Origin: Symbiodinium kawagutii
Taxonomy: Eukaryota; Sar; Dinophyceae; Suessiales; Symbiodiniaceae
Assembly: GCA_009767595.1 (NCBI GenBank)
Contig: VSDK01012150.1
Coordinates: forward strand, 53,896-117,895
Reading direction: 5' to 3'
DNA: 64,000 bases
Both the position numbers and the translations under genes were made by a program. Below the pieces are notes generated by a model, which saw only the letters and a list, made by a program, of their open reading frames with translations, searched no databases and was not told the DNA's origin. The stretch's first letter is position 1; each line of letters begins with the position of its first letter. Of this stretch, positions 1 to 12,600 are shown piece by piece.

Positions 1-1003
1 TTGAGAAAGCACCAACATCAACAGCGCTTCAGTTAACCAGCATCAGCCAAGAAGCTGATGGACAATGGGTATCAACCAGGGTATCAACCCATGCAAACCA
101 GTGTAAACCATCCAAACCATTCTTGACTATTATCAATCACATGTCCAGTAGCAACCATGACAAACTGTTCCAGTATTCATGACTAGTTGGTGGTCTCCAA
201 GATTTCATTTCCCCAATGTCTGGGATGGTTGGTTTGGAAAATATTTTTCATGTAGGTTGAAACCACCAACCAGAGTAGTTGGCCATCATCATTACTTATT
301 TGCGCTCAATCAACCGTTAATCAACCAGTATTAGCCATAGCCATTCTTAACCATCTTTAGCCATTTATATTGACCATCATTCACCACAAGTATGGATAGC
401 CAGCCATCCACGTGATGGTCAGCCGATCATGCAACACGTCTTCACAAACCGATGCCGATGATCCTTCAGCACGAGATCCAAGATATTAAAGATATACACA
501 AAGGTTTCTTAACGGCGATCGATCATGCGGTTGATCTCTTGTCCAAATCCTTTGTCCAAATCGCGCGCATGAACTGATCATCCAGGATTCGCATGGCAAT
601 CCCTCAGGGTGAATTCCCCAGCCCTCACCGGTGATGCACAGTGCCATCGTTGGTTGATTCTTGTTGCCATGATTGACCATCAACCACAAGCCACTATTCG
701 CACCAAGAATCTCTGTTCATTGACAGTATTAACCATTATTAACGGCAATAACGAGAGTAATCACCAGTATTAAAAACTACCAACCAGTACAAGTCATGTC
801 TCAGCAATTGATGGTATTAACCACTATCAGTGATGATCATCCCCTATTATCAGCCATTAGTCAAACACCACTGTTAACAGCTATTAACCAGTACCAGTCA
901 CATCAATCTCAGCAATTGATGGTTTCACTGATTCAGCATTGACCACTATCAAGCATTATAAATCACCATTTTTACGCACTGTTTCTACCATATATTTTAC
1001 CAG
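1..1003. other. Intron or upstream sequence, ACC-rich
   Basis: Decayed ACCATTATTAACC-type repeats run through most of it on the + strand, as in other intron 3' parts. An R2-type inverted repeat lies at about 224-277. I see no convincing exon; a 23-nt open island near 590-612 between ag and gt is too short to call. Confidence 0.5.
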
Positions 1004-1155
1004 CCAGAACGTTCCACGGCACGCCGGTATCCTGAGCTCCGTAGGTGCCACCGGCCGAGCGGCGACGGATCCTGGAAGCTCGGCATTTCCGTGGTGGCTG
1101 TGCTGGGCTGGGCGGGTCCAACGACGGCGTGGCCAAGGATGGTCATGGATGACCT
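1004..1155 (+). CDS. Exon 1 of upstream gene (visible part)
   Basis: Follows the pyrimidine-rich acceptor ttttaccag in phase 0 and ends before gtaccc, leaving 2 nt. It encodes [18 protein letters not shown] and [13 protein letters not shown]. The frame is rich in G or C at third positions. A longer reading to 1198 is open too but does not fit exon 2. Confidence 0.55.
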
Positions 1156-4100
1156 GTACCCATGGAGATGCCTCCAAGGCACTGTTGATCACTTGCAGGT
1201 GCAACCCCTGGGGTCAGTTCCCTGGAAGATACCCATGGTTATAAGGCCTGCAGCCCGTAGGTGAACCATGAACCGCTGTGAATGTTGCCACTCAAGATCC
1301 CTGGACATGGCGCATGCAAACATAACTTGGGATGGTGTCAGTTGGGTCATTATCCATGTGAATTATACCAACATTCCACCAGAATTCGTGGAGATGTAAG
1401 CCAACGCCTACACCTAGGGACCCCCCAACAAATAAGCTGCAGGCTTGGGGTAGATGATGGTTGATTTTAGGCCAGCCAATAAGCCTCAACTTGGATTGAT
1501 TATCATAGCCTCAGAATTTACCATTACCAGCAATTTTGATTCACCATATTTAACTTTTAACTACTACTATGGGAATTGTAAATTCTGAGGTTACCAGCAA
1601 TCGAACTTTTAGCTACTACGCACGATCAATTCGCAACTGCGAACAACCATGCTCAATCATTGATAAACCATCAATAAATGATCAATAAACCATCAATGCC
1701 TGAACCAACCAGCTGCAGATGTACATACCATTGACCATCATTCACCAGCTAGTTATAGCTTATAACCATTATCAGCCATCAAATAACCATCAACCAATCA
1801 TCAAATAGCCATCACTAACCGTGTACCATCCACTGTCCACAACCAACTTTCATCACCACTTCAAATCATCAAAACCATTCTCCACTCAGTATGACCATGT
1901 ATGACCACTATCCCCAACATGTAACATATCCCCAACCAACCAACCAACCAACCAACCAACCAACCAACCAACCCACCAACCAACCAACCAACCAACCAAC
2001 CAACCCACCAACCACCTCGTTGCTCCCGCGTGCAGCTCCAAGGAGAGGCTCTCCGAGGATCAGCGCCTGAAACTCGAGCGCTGGGCGCTCAGCGCACCCA
2101 AGCGCCGCTCCGCGCGGCAGGTACCGCGCAGGAAGGCGCCCCGTGAACCGCGGCGCGGAAGGAGCGATGGCTGGGGAAGTCGTGCTGAGCTGGTTCAGTT
2201 GGCCCAGTTTGGCGATTTTTGCGGATTTTTTGGGAGTTTTGGGGATGGTTTTTGCCAGGTGGGTGGTAAAGATTCGTGGTAGAAATCTGGTTACGGCGGG
2301 CTTCTTGTGGTAGATTCCTGGGTTTTTGTGCTTGTAAGAGCCGAAGAATGAATCAAATACTCTGACATACAGCTACCATGCATCAACTGATTTCCATCCC
2401 ATAATGCCTGGATTCACTAGCTGCTCATGAGAGCATGGCTCAAAGATGGGATGATGGGGAGATTGGTGCATGGTGGTACATGGGTCCACAACATGAGCAT
2501 CGCTTCACTATTAGTATGTCTCTCTGCACCTGTTCTTGTTGGTGCTGCTGCCTATAAGCCATCATTCGGCATGATTCTTGCCAAGTATATCATTATACCT
2601 AGTATTATTACATCTTACATCCACTACAAAGTTACCCTATCACAACGAGAATTGTAAAATGAGCCTGTCCGCTATCAACATCGTCTATGAACCATCATGA
2701 GGCAGCATTGCTGTATGCCAATCCCATCGCAGGTGGTTCCGAATCATGTCTCGCCAGGACTGGCGTTCCAGGAGTGTGCAGTCATCAATCGCATGGACGG
2801 CTGCGCTACGATGCGCGGGTGTCATGTTGGCCTTTCAGGTGGCCTGGTGGCATTGCATTCAGCGGTTCGGACCAGCCGTCCTCATGGCTCGGGGAGGGGC
2901 TACAGTCAGCATCTGCGCATTGTCTAAGGGTGCATCACCACCACACAAGGCGATAAAAGTGTTAGAAGTTTCGTGTAGCGTGGGGCGGACTTCAGTTCAG
3001 AGGGGCTGGTCATTCAGGTCATCCTAGCTATCCCACAAAAATCACGCTGCAGAAGTATGTATCGCAGACACACTTTATTTCATTGTAATCTTGATTCTTA
3101 GTTGTTTGTCGTTTAAAGACCCAACCATGACAGCCTTGCTCTTGGCGGGTTTAGATTCTCCAACTTACGATTGGTAGGACTCCACCCCCATGAACGGCTG
3201 CTTCCTAAATTGGTTTATAAAGCTAAATCAATTCTAGCAGGGAAAGTAGCCATTTTTGGAGAGCTCACGATGTAGGAAACACTCCAAACTTGAGTAGATT
3301 AACATGCCACAACTGTTACTGTTTAGTATTCTCTCTTCTTGTTTCTGTTTTCTGGTGATGGGCTGTTGACCTGCAGACATGGGAAGGTGTCCACAAAGAA
3401 AGACAATCACTTGGGATGGCCACTGGTACCACAAATGGATAACGCCATTGTTGATCTGGTTCGTTGTTGCTTATCGCGCCCTTGCATCCACTATGAAGTT
3501 ATTTTCCGTCATTTTCCATTACTAACCATTTTTTGGCAATCTTGACCGAGAAGAATTTTGGGGTACTGAAAAAGGGTGTTACCATTTTTAAGAAACATCA
3601 AAATCTGAGCATCAATTAATTCTCCACCAAGGTATACATTGGTTGTGAGAATTATTGGTGATTATTGGCATTATTTTTGACACTGAAATGTTACGACCCG
3701 GGCATACGTAGCCATCTCCAATAACCAATGACCAATAAGGACCATGCTGGAACAGCTTGATAATATTCATTGGCTGATACCACGATCCATCCCATAACAC
3801 CAATCACACCCTTGCTGGTTATACCAATGCTTATCGGATTATTATCGTATTATTGGGTTATTATAAACAGTAGACTGATATTAAACTCATTTAGCTCACT
3901 GGATAGCTTCCAGCCACTAACTTGGATTTTTAAAGATTTTTGGGAGATGGGTTTACAAGTTTTTCTCATTGACGAATCAAGTTTTAGCAGTTGGGATCTA
4001 ATTTCCAAGTAGCTAAGCTTTCAGCATCCACTTAGCCGCTTGGTTATTCCCCATATATTCCTACTTTTTAAGCCACTAACGCTTCACTATAGGACGAGTC

Positions 4101-7100
4101 ATGCTCAACTAAACTACATCTTGGCATACCATGTATGAGCTTGTGAGCATACCCACTGTATTCTATTCCCACCACATATAGCTTATAAATTCCAGCTACT
4201 ATACATGCGCACTACAAGCGGCCTCCAAGTTATAACCACAGCTGCGGGCCCCGCCACCCGTGGCGAGGCTCTCCACCCAGATGTCCAGCGACCTCTCAGC
4301 GGTGCTGAAGCAGCTGGAACTGCTCAACTCGGTGCGCTGGGGATGTGGAGCCAGTGGTTGATCAGCAGGGTCCAATCTTCATGATTAACAGTGATTACTG
4401 GTGATTAAATGGTGCTTAGATAGTGGTTGATGATGGTGAATGGTGGTAAATAGTGGTTAGATAGTGGTTGGATAGTGGCTAGATAGTGGTTCAATAGTGA
4501 TTTTTGATTGCTCATAGTGGTTGATAGCGGTTGATAGTGGTTGATAGTGGTTGATAATCATGGCAAATAGTTTCTAGGAATTGTCCAATCATGCTTGAAT
4601 GACGGCTGTTCCAACGACATCATTCATGGCTGATGGCTGGAGCCGGTGAGTAAGTGCCTGCACTGATGCGCTGGCACGCTGATACACCGAGGAAGCCACA
4701 CCCAATGGCCCCTAGGATGGGGACTTTCTGCACTTATTGGTGGTTAAGAATGGTTTAGTTCTGGCCAATCATGGTTCGGTAGTGGTACATCAGGGTGGTT
4801 TACCTGATAATCTCATGGTGAATAACCAGCTGGTTAATGCCGGGGTGGCGCACGCGGCAATGATAGTTTAGAATGGTTGATGGATTGATGACAATGATGG
4901 GTTTATGTGTGTTTTGAATGATTCATATCAAGCGTCACAGACACGGTAGACAACTGTCACCACTGGTGGTAAAATGGTCATGGACCTTAGTAGGAACGAT
5001 GGGCTATGAGAATAAAGGTAGGAAACTCAACAACATTGTCAGTGGAAAGGAACTAAACAACAATAGGAATGTTGTGTAGCTGGTCGCCGGGTGTCCTTGG
5101 ATATAGATAACATCAAAAGGCTACTACGGTACATGTTTTCCTTTTACCATTGTTGTTTGTCCCAAATAGGGCCATTATCCATTCTGTTCAACACTACTGG
5201 GAGTTTTGAGATAGCCTCTACATGGCAGACCAACCTTGAAGCCAAAAAATCAAACTTCTTTTTAGGTAAACCAACTGTATATGGTGGATTTACCACGCAA
5301 CCAGATTCGTTTGCCAGAGTGGAGCCAGGTTTTGAGCAGCGATGATAAGACCCAACTTATCCCGACAGAATCTGGCTGAAACGCCTCTCGAAGGAGAAGC
5401 GTTTGGTGCACTTCTGTTGGGTGATGTAGGCTTGGTATATGAATGTTGGGAAATGCTTAATAGCGGATGGACAAGATAAATGTTGGGATATTTTTGATAG
5501 TGCCTGGCCAGTTGCCACCACTTGAGACAACTATGAATACACTACACTTGTATGGCTGCGATCACTACACGGTATTTTTAGGTGTGTGAAATCCTTATCC
5601 ACGTATCTTTGTCTCCAATTTTGTCTTCACTTCTGCTTTCAGGTTGGTTCTCCCCCCCCCCCACAGCATCGCCGCAGGTCAAAAATCGCTTTTCTGGCAT
5701 GGTCCAACAGTGTTCTTGGCGCTGTGGGCCAGGCAGGGGCAGGTCAATCCAGAATTGATCCAGGCAGATTTAGTGATGTTTGGTATCGGCCTATACTCAG
5801 CTGGCAGATGAATTCACTGGCAGATGAATATCACTGTTGCTCCAATCTGTTTGTTTGAAACCGCTTATGATATCACTTGTAGCTTACTTCTTACACACAC
5901 ACACACAAAGAAAACCAGCATAGACCTGAACATTCGAACATGAGTTCTTCAATGATACTGTACCGTTTTTCATCTCAATCTTGGGTCTTGTTTGACTCGC
6001 ACTAGCCGTCATGATGCCAAGAACGAGGCCAGAATACGTTGGCGGGAGTGGAATCCATTTATAGCAATAAATCAACTATAATTTCGGGGGTTCCCAATTT
6101 TGACAAACATACCATCATCATTCTGGTTAGTGGATCTGCCAGTTGTCGGGATCTCGAAATGCTGCTGTGCAACGCTGGCATAATCCCCACCGGCCCCATA
6201 AAGGGCAGTAATCGCCACTTGCGTTTTATTGGGTTCTAAACCAGAACAATTTCATTGTCACAATCTGAAAGTTTTGAGATTTTCAACCACAGTTGTAGAC
6301 TGCACAAAAGTTTGTGAGTTCACTGTTGTGGTTGTCTTCAATCATGCTATGTCGCAGCAACACATACACATGGGTCACATGGATAGACAGACAGATTAGA
6401 CAGATTAAACCGATTAAACTGATTGAACAGATAAACCGGATTAAACAGATTTGATTAGATGACAGATAAACCGACAATTAGACAGATAAACCGGATAGAC
6501 AGATAAAACAGATTGAACAGATTCGACAGATCAAACCGATTAGCCAGAAGAGACAGATTACACAGAGTAGATGGATAAATAGTTAGACATCCAGACATAC
6601 ATAGTTCATATGCACCCCATCCACCTGCGTGGGCGCTAACCAGGCAGCCTGGCCATGCGCGACTTCCGCTGGCACTGCTTCAGCGAGTGCATCCTGGCGG
6701 AGCTGCGACATCACGCGATGGATCTGGACGTGGACTGCGGTCTACGTTTCGAGGTGCCACCGGGAGCCGAGGTGGCCATGGGTAACCATTGGTTAACGGT
6801 GGTTATGGTGGCCATTGCAAACCATATGTAATGCTTACTAGTGGTTAGTAGTGCTTGATAATGGTCAGTAATGGTTTAGTATTGTTAAAGCAGAATTTGT
6901 GCCTTATTCAACCAGTCTTATTCATTATTGATCTGTATTATGGACGGTTACCATCAATTATACTTACTTGTATATATTGTTATTAAATCATTCAAAACAC
7001 AATAAAGTCTTGATATTCATACAGGTTGATTAAACATAAACAGTCGGCATACCTCACAATTACTGACTATTCAACATTGTTCATGCTGAACTAAACAGTA

Positions 7101-8956
7101 AAACGATCAGATAAACCCATTTTTCACCATAACCAGCCATGATAAACCACTCCCAATTAGTCATTGACCATGAGCAAACCACTTCCATGAGCAACCCACT
7201 TTCATTAACCAGAAGGTTATGAGCCATTTCACCAATGGTGATACGTCAACCAAAACAGCAACGATTACATTAGCTACAATTGTCGACCATTGACCACGCA
7301 TTATCAATCATTATCGATGAGACTTTAGCCATCATCAACCATGAATTAACCGTACAACTACCCACTGTTGACCATTCATAAAGCATTACATTATTCACTA
7401 AGCATTAGATATCAACCATTGATACCAACCACTACATTAACCTCAATTAAACATGATTGACAACCATTTATTCATTAGTTAGTCATTAACCAACCATTTT
7501 ACCTATCAATTGATAATTACCAACCACGAATCATCCATTAGTTGACTGGCTAACAATGCTTAACAGAGAAGCATGATCAACCATTATTAATCATGGTTAT
7601 TACCCATCATTATTAACCAATTAACAATTAAGTATCCATCAACTAACCACCATCATTCACCTATATCAAGCATTGATCTCCAACCATTTCCATTGACCTC
7701 AACCACCATTCATTCACCAGTAATTAATCGACCAGCCGTATCTATCATTTACCAGTGCTAATGATCAGCAAGCAGCATTATTGATCATTAATCATTCATG
7801 ACGACCCATTATTGACCATAGTTGACCTTATTGAACCACTACTGAGCCAGTGAAAGCCATTACTGAACCATTATGAACCATATTGAACCATTATTGAGCC
7901 AGTAAAAATCATATTGAACCATCATTGATCATTGTTTATTCAGTCTTCAGCCATCATGAAACATCATCAGCCACCAGCAACCCATGTTCCTTGCCACTTC
8001 GCCAGGCCTTCGTTCCCAGCCACTTCCTGCTGGGCCGCCGCCTGGTGACGCCCGGCTTCCCCGTGACCGCCCTGGGGCTGCGCCGCGGCCGGGCGGCCTG
8101 GCAGGGCCTCCACGACGCCGTGGCGCCGGAGGTGGCGGCGCCGGTGCGGAGGAACCGGTGGACGTCGCTGAGACGCGAGATGACCGCGGAGGAGTTGAAG
8201 GAGATGAGTTCAGTTGGGGAGGGAGGTGAAGGTGAGGTGAAGGTGAGGGGAAGGTGAAGGTGAAGGTGAGGAGAAGGTTGGGAGATGAGTTGAAGGGGTG
8301 AAGCAATTGCAGTAAGTAATGAACCAACGAACAACACAAGCAGGTAGGAGGGCAATTGCTGCCAGGTGAAACCACGGAGGATCTATTTGCGATTCGAAAA
8401 GAGGATGACCACGGAATAGTTCATACGTGCTTGTGTTGTTCAGCCTGCTGCTGGTTCACCCCTACCAGCTGTCCCCCAGCTTAGACAGCGAAGCTGGAAA
8501 GGTCCTTCAGTGCGGGTTGATCGCATTGCCTTTTCCATTAGAAATCGCCAAACGTTTCCTATTCTGGAAACTTCCGCCGCCGCCCCGCGCGGTACTTGTG
8601 TTACAAAATGCATCAAAATTGCAGGTCATTTCCGCATCCTGCTGGCAACGATCATGAGATGAATCAAATTTGTTTGTCATTTCTTCCTGTTATTAATTCG
8701 TTTGGTGGCGACCGCCCACTACTAAATGTTGGTAAAATTAATTTCGGTTGTTAGCCCACCGCGGTTTCACATTCCCACTTCGTGAGTCACCGGGGCGACG
8801 ACGACGTTGTTTTTCGCCCGGGCACCGTCCCAGCGGCCCTTTGTCGTGGCGGACGGCGTCCGCCGGGTGAACGCGAGCGAAGCTCGCGTCACAGCGGAAC
8901 GCTGGGATGGGGAGGTTGTCGAGTGGTTGGAGGACGAAGCCTTCGAAAGCGGATGA
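1004..8956 (+). CDS. Upstream multi-exon gene (9 exons, 3' part), unknown protein
   Basis: Nine GC-rich islands join in one frame: 1004-1155, 2036-2120, 2772-2818, 2863-2929, 4242-4331, 5369-5405, 6644-6771, 8006-8242 and 8834-8956. The spliced length is 966 nt, that is 321 codons and a TGA. All junctions are GT-AG and all phases agree, although several sites were picked among alternatives. The start lies outside the window. The product has an N-terminal hydrophobic stretch ([13 protein letters not shown]), a charged helical segment ([16 protein letters not shown]), a Cys/His/Trp patch ([19 protein letters not shown]) and an acidic tail ([13 protein letters not shown]). I recognise no family. 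The gene may instead continue into the exons from 9514 onward, because exon 9 has usable donors before the stop. Confidence 0.55.
1156..2035 (+). other. Intron with ACC-rich 3' half
   Basis: The 3' part is ACCATCA-type repeat grading into a CCAA tetranucleotide tract just before the next acceptor (tgcag). Confidence 0.5.
1931..2013. repeat. (CCAA)n microsatellite
   Basis: About 20 units of CCAA with two CCCA interruptions, ending about 20 nt before the exon 2 acceptor. Confidence 0.95.
2036..2120 (+). CDS. Exon 2 of upstream gene
   Basis: Between gtgcag and gtaccg. Codes for [16 protein letters not shown] then [12 protein letters not shown], a charged helix. About 25 of 28 codons end in G or C by hand count, one of the strongest exon signals here. 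It takes 1 nt to finish a codon and ends in phase 0. Confidence 0.75.
2121..2771 (+). other. Intron
   Basis: The first 250 nt are G/T-rich with GGTGGGTGG-like stretches. The rest is unremarkable AT-rich sequence; the ORFs in it show no coding bias. Confidence 0.5.
2772..2818 (+). CDS. Exon 3 of upstream gene
   Basis: Acceptor ttccag, donor gtgtca. Encodes [15 protein letters not shown] plus 2 nt. A longer start at 2758 would add LAFQ but break the frame with exon 2. Confidence 0.5.
2863..2929 (+). CDS. Exon 4 of upstream gene
   Basis: Acceptor attcag, donor gtgcat. Encodes [19 protein letters not shown] then CLR. Takes 1 nt and ends in phase 0, linking exons 3 and 5. The intron before it would be only 44 nt, so confidence is moderate. 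Confidence 0.4.
2930..4241 (+). other. Intron
   Basis: AT-rich, with short ACC and TGG motifs. The ORFs at 3234-3545 and 3612-4012 lack GC-rich third positions and splice context. I see nothing else in it. Confidence 0.5.
4242..4331 (+). CDS. Exon 5 of upstream gene
   Basis: Acceptor ccacag, donor gtgcgc, phase 0 to 0. Encodes [20 protein letters not shown] then [10 protein letters not shown], a helix-rich stretch. The first 16 codons almost all end in G or C. Confidence 0.7.
4332..5368 (+). other. Intron with TGG-rich 5' part
   Basis: Tracts of TGGTTGATAGTGGT at about 4380-4560 follow the donor closely. The remainder is mixed. Confidence 0.5.
5369..5405 (+). CDS. Exon 6 of upstream gene (short)
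   Basis: Acceptor cgacag, donor gtgcac; 37 nt encoding [12 protein letters not shown] plus 1 nt. Its phases fit both neighbours. Another frame ([12 protein letters not shown]) has better wobble bias but fits neither, so this is tentative. Confidence 0.35.
5406..6643 (+). other. Intron
   Basis: Contains a poly-C run near 5652-5661, a short (AC)n near 5893-5907 and the GATAAACCGATT repeat tract listed separately. No convincing exon seen. Confidence 0.5.
6386..6546. repeat. Degenerate short tandem repeat (cAGATaaacCGGATt)
   Basis: Irregular array of 8-17 nt units built from ACAGATAAACC and GATTAAAC, about 160 bp. Confidence 0.8.
6644..6771 (+). CDS. Exon 7 of upstream gene
   Basis: Acceptor aaccag, donor gtggcc. 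Encodes [41 protein letters not shown] and E. About 37 of 45 codons end in G or C on hand count. A second donor 9 nt later (gtaacc) would change the phase. Confidence 0.75.
6772..8005 (+). other. Intron with complementary ends
   Basis: Begins with ATTGGTTAACGGTGGTTATGG-like sequence and TGG motifs to about 6880. From about 7100 to 7980 it is dense ACCATTATTGACC-type repeat on the same strand, up to the acceptor. Confidence 0.6.
8006..8242 (+). CDS. Exon 8 of upstream gene
   Basis: The longest island here. Acceptor cgccag, phase 0, encoding [39 protein letters not shown] and [15 protein letters not shown]. Nearly every third position to about codon 66 is G or C. The 3' end is uncertain: bias stops near 8206 and the gtgagg donor at 8243 follows a GGTGAA-rich tail, so the true donor may be earlier. 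Confidence 0.75.
8243..8833 (+). other. Intron
   Basis: Starts with GAAGGTGAGG repeats, otherwise mixed sequence without coding bias. Confidence 0.5.
8834..8956 (+). CDS. Exon 9 of upstream gene, possibly terminal
   Basis: Acceptor gtcccag. Encodes [40 protein letters not shown] and TGA. Wobble bias holds to the stop, which supports a true C-terminus. Alternatively a donor at 8915 (gttgtc, phase 0) would join this to the exon at 9514. Confidence 0.6.
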   Translation, partial: RPFVVADGVRRVNASEARVTAERWDGEVVEWLEDEAFESG

Positions 8957-9513
8957 CGAAGTCCTGCAGGGCGATGACGAAATCCTTGAGTCATGATTGC
9001 TGAATGCAATCTCCCGGATGTGTTTATTGTTGTAAAGAGCTGAATGTGTTGTTCATTGTCTTTGTTTTTTGCATGTACCAAATGTATTTTCTCAGCAGCG
9101 CGGAGCCGTATGCAACCGCATATATTGAAGATTTGATGGTTCGGTAATTTAACAACTGGTGAGCAATTGGTGCACGTGAACAGCATGCGCGCCACCTTTT
9201 CTTGAACCCTGAGCCAAAAGGAAGCAACATGATGAGCCTGAACCGGCGTGATTTCGGTTGAAGGTTGGTGTAAGGTAGCAACCGAGTGACTTCAGAGGAA
9301 GAGTGGAATGTTTGTGGAGCTCTTACATCGGAAGAAATGTGAAGGAGCGCTATGTGCTCGTATTCCATCAAGTTTCATTTCCATGGCGTTTTAATTTGCG
9401 CGTTGATTTTGTCGTTTGGCGGTCAGCTCTGGTGATGTCCAGTTGTGTCTAATGAGGCGCCCGTGTAGCAAACAGATATGCACGATGCAGGTTATGCCCG
9501 TGACGGTCTCCAG
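8957..9513 (+). other. 3' flank or intron
   Basis: Unique sequence with few repeats, as expected for a 3' UTR or spacer. Open frames on the minus strand have no coding bias that I can defend. Confidence 0.4.
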
Positions 9514-9600
9514 GTCAGCCATTGTAATGCCGGCCCGGCTGCGGCGAACTTGGCCCAAAGTTTCTCCAGGGGGCCCATTTGGCGCCGCTCCATTTTGCAA
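9514..9600 (+). CDS. Candidate first or internal exon of giant gene
   Basis: Acceptor gtctccag, donor gtcgtg, phase 0 to 0, encoding [20 protein letters not shown] and RSILQ. An in-frame ATG at 9478 directly after cagat could be the start if the gene begins here. All frames are open in this stretch and the minus strand also reads openly, so the call is weak. Confidence 0.35.
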
Positions 9601-12600
9601 GTCGTGCGTGAAATCAGATGTGCATGTGCATTGCCGCATGTTCACCAGTGCTGGGTTTGTTGTAATTTCAATCGCCCAGTGGACGTTCATGTTCAACAGC
9701 ACGGAGCGCCCCATGCAACCAAGTCATCATTGGATGTTCAAGTCTGCGCACGCGTCTGTATGCAGTAGCATGCATGCATGTTGTGCTCGCAATCCCAGAA
9801 TTTCGAAGCATTTCTGTGGAGTTTGGGTTTGCGCGTCTTTGGGCCCTTGGGTGGCGTCCATGGGTTCTTTGCGCTGGAGCGAAGACGAGCCAATTTGCAG
9901 GTGGGTGAACCACGGGCAAACCAAGCGACCCAGTAGCTTAATGGTGGTAGATGGGCGAACCAGGAGCAAGGCGAACAACGCAAGCAGATAGGAGCAGGTA
10001 GGAGGGCAACTGCAGCCAGGTGAAACCAAGCAGGTAGGTAGCCATCGAAGCAACCAGGTGGGTGAATGGCAGCTTGATCGTGAATGAATGGTAAATGATC
10101 ATGATAACTATTGGTTGAGCGACCAAGTAGACTAATGATGGTAGATGAGGAGTAATGATGGCAAGTAATGGTGCACAAACAGCCAAGTAGGGTAACAAAT
10201 GGTTGGTGATGATGGTGAGAAATGGTGACCGCCAACCACCAAGCAACTGACCGAGTTACCAACCTTCCAACCATGGGCGTTTATTGAATGTTTGAGTAAA
10301 AACAAACAAACAGGTAAGTTTCTGCCAAGTAATCGGCTATCCAACATAGTTTACTTCTGTGCCAACCGACCCATGCTTTCCATTACCAATCCTTAGGAAT
10401 GATCATTGACCGTCCACCCTAGCCACGATGAATTCTCAACCTGAACCAACGACGGCCGCTGCAACAGGAGACGTGGCAGAGGATTCGCCAGGTCTATTCC
10501 TCCATGTCCACTGCGGCCGGTCAAAGTCGCAAGAGGTGGAAAAGGGCTGGGGACAACGCCGCCTGCTCTTGGCGAATTTGATATGGTTGTACATCCGTGC
10601 AATTCTTTGGCAATCCCACTACGTCTGATTGATAACCGCTACAATATCATCATTATCAACCATTGCTTATGGCATTTTCCCTATTCTTCTTGATGATTTT
10701 CCTCTAATATCAAGCACTAAGGACAGCTCATTAACCCTTAGTATCTATGATTCTCCCCCTCATTGACCCTAATGGTCAGTAGTTAAAAAATAATTGTCTA
10801 TGTTTTATTTTATCGCTCAAAATTATAAGCACTGTTAATACGACCTTCGGTCATTTATTCCTATCATTTACTTTTCTGATTCCGTTAATATTGATTGAAG
10901 TAATTCTAATCACTATCAGTGATTCAAAACCCCCCTCAACCACGATTTTAACCATTATCAATCACTATGAATTAAAATTATTCTATATAGACCACTTTCA
11001 TAACCATCCCTTAACCATCAACCACTCCGAAACATGAAACGCTTTCGATCACCAGGTTGGCGGCTCAGCTGTCCACGTTGGAGCGCCACTTCCTTCAGCG
11101 GCAGTCCCACGATGATGGTCCCGAACGTCGCGTTCGCCGACCGAAAACGTTTGAGGCACCGGGGGGGTACGGCTGGATGTGCAGCGCGGGTTAGCTCACC
11201 ATGGTTAGTTACGCCCTATAAGGTCGGTTAAAACCCTCAGAAACCATGGGAATTGTGCCCACAACACCGAGCTGTGGGGGTGCAGATCCAATGCCATGAG
11301 CGACACGGTCAGTGATGGTTGTTGTCTCTTATGGGGATTTCTCAAAATATGAGACCTCAAAAATGGTTGCTTTGATACTATAGATGGTTGATAAAGTGGA
11401 TGATTTGGGGTACCCCTAGTTTGAGAAACCACCAGATGGTGCTTAGTGATTGTCCGTGATGGTTGATGATGATGGTTGATGATGATGGTGGATGATGATG
11501 GTTGATGATGATCGTTGATGATGATGGTTGGTGAGTGAAAAGAATTATTGATGATGAGTAATACCGGTAAATGGTGTAGCAACGACGACATTTCAGTCAT
11601 GGTATAAAACAAACATGTCACGTGATGATTAATTTTGGATATTTGATGATGGCCAATGATGGTTTTTCATGGGCTTTGATGGCAACAATGATTAATCTCA
11701 CTTGATGAGAAAACTGACGACCGCATATGTCATGTTGAATGAACCACGTGATCTGGAGCTATCCAACTCTTCCACATACTTGGTGAAACGGATCTTGATC
11801 ACTTTTGTGAAAGAATCTTGATCACCCATACAGATCCTTTGTGATTCAATCAACATGGGTCAAGATTCACAATGATCCACAACGCCTCTTGATTCATAAA
11901 AGATTTGTATTAATCCAACATGCTGTGATGTGTTAATCCTTCATTAATCAACTTTAAGCAACACATCATCTTTTGTTAATCCCTTATTAATCAACATTAG
12001 GCAACACATCACCAACATTACTAACCCCAACCCATACAAATCCTTGTTGGTGATATGTTGTTTCCTGGATGAAGCATCTCGCCAGGGTGCTGAGCAGAAG
12101 ATCTGCAGGCTGTTGCAACGCTGGAGCAAGCGGAAAGTCGTTGACACCAAAGCATGATTCCGTTGCGATGTGGCGGGGGGGTACCTGGTGGGATAAGAAT
12201 GGTTGATTGGCTGTTTGGTGTGAAATAGTGGAAAGCAAATCATGTGGGTGTCACTGGTAAATCACTGCCATTGTTGCGTAGATTTCGCAGTTGCTGTGCT
12301 TGCTCCACTAGAGTTTCAGCGCACTAACAGCAGCTGTCGCTGCCCGGAAGAATGCCCCGCGGTGCTGAAAGGCTGTGAAAGGCGAGTGAAAATTTCATGG
12401 CAGAAATCAGAACATTGGGTTTTCTTATCTAAGGTTGGTCATAGTTGTGAACTATCATTCACCATCAATGATCAACCAACCTTGGTATAACATTTTAGGA
12501 ACCATCAGAAAAATGATCCAAGGTTGATCATTCACCATCAATGATCAGTATCCATTTTTCTGATCCTCAAAATTTGTCGGTTCCTTGATCCAAAGCACTG

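Noticed and set aside
8016..8050. PSHFLLGR resembling a motif of Pao-type retrotransposon integrases
   Set aside because: Eight residues only, in an exon with no other integrase feature.
9416..9991. 191-codon open frame on the + strand, with long overlapping minus-strand frames
   Set aside because: Little coding bias beyond about 9600, and several frames on both strands are open at once; only the 9514-9600 part is kept as a weak exon.
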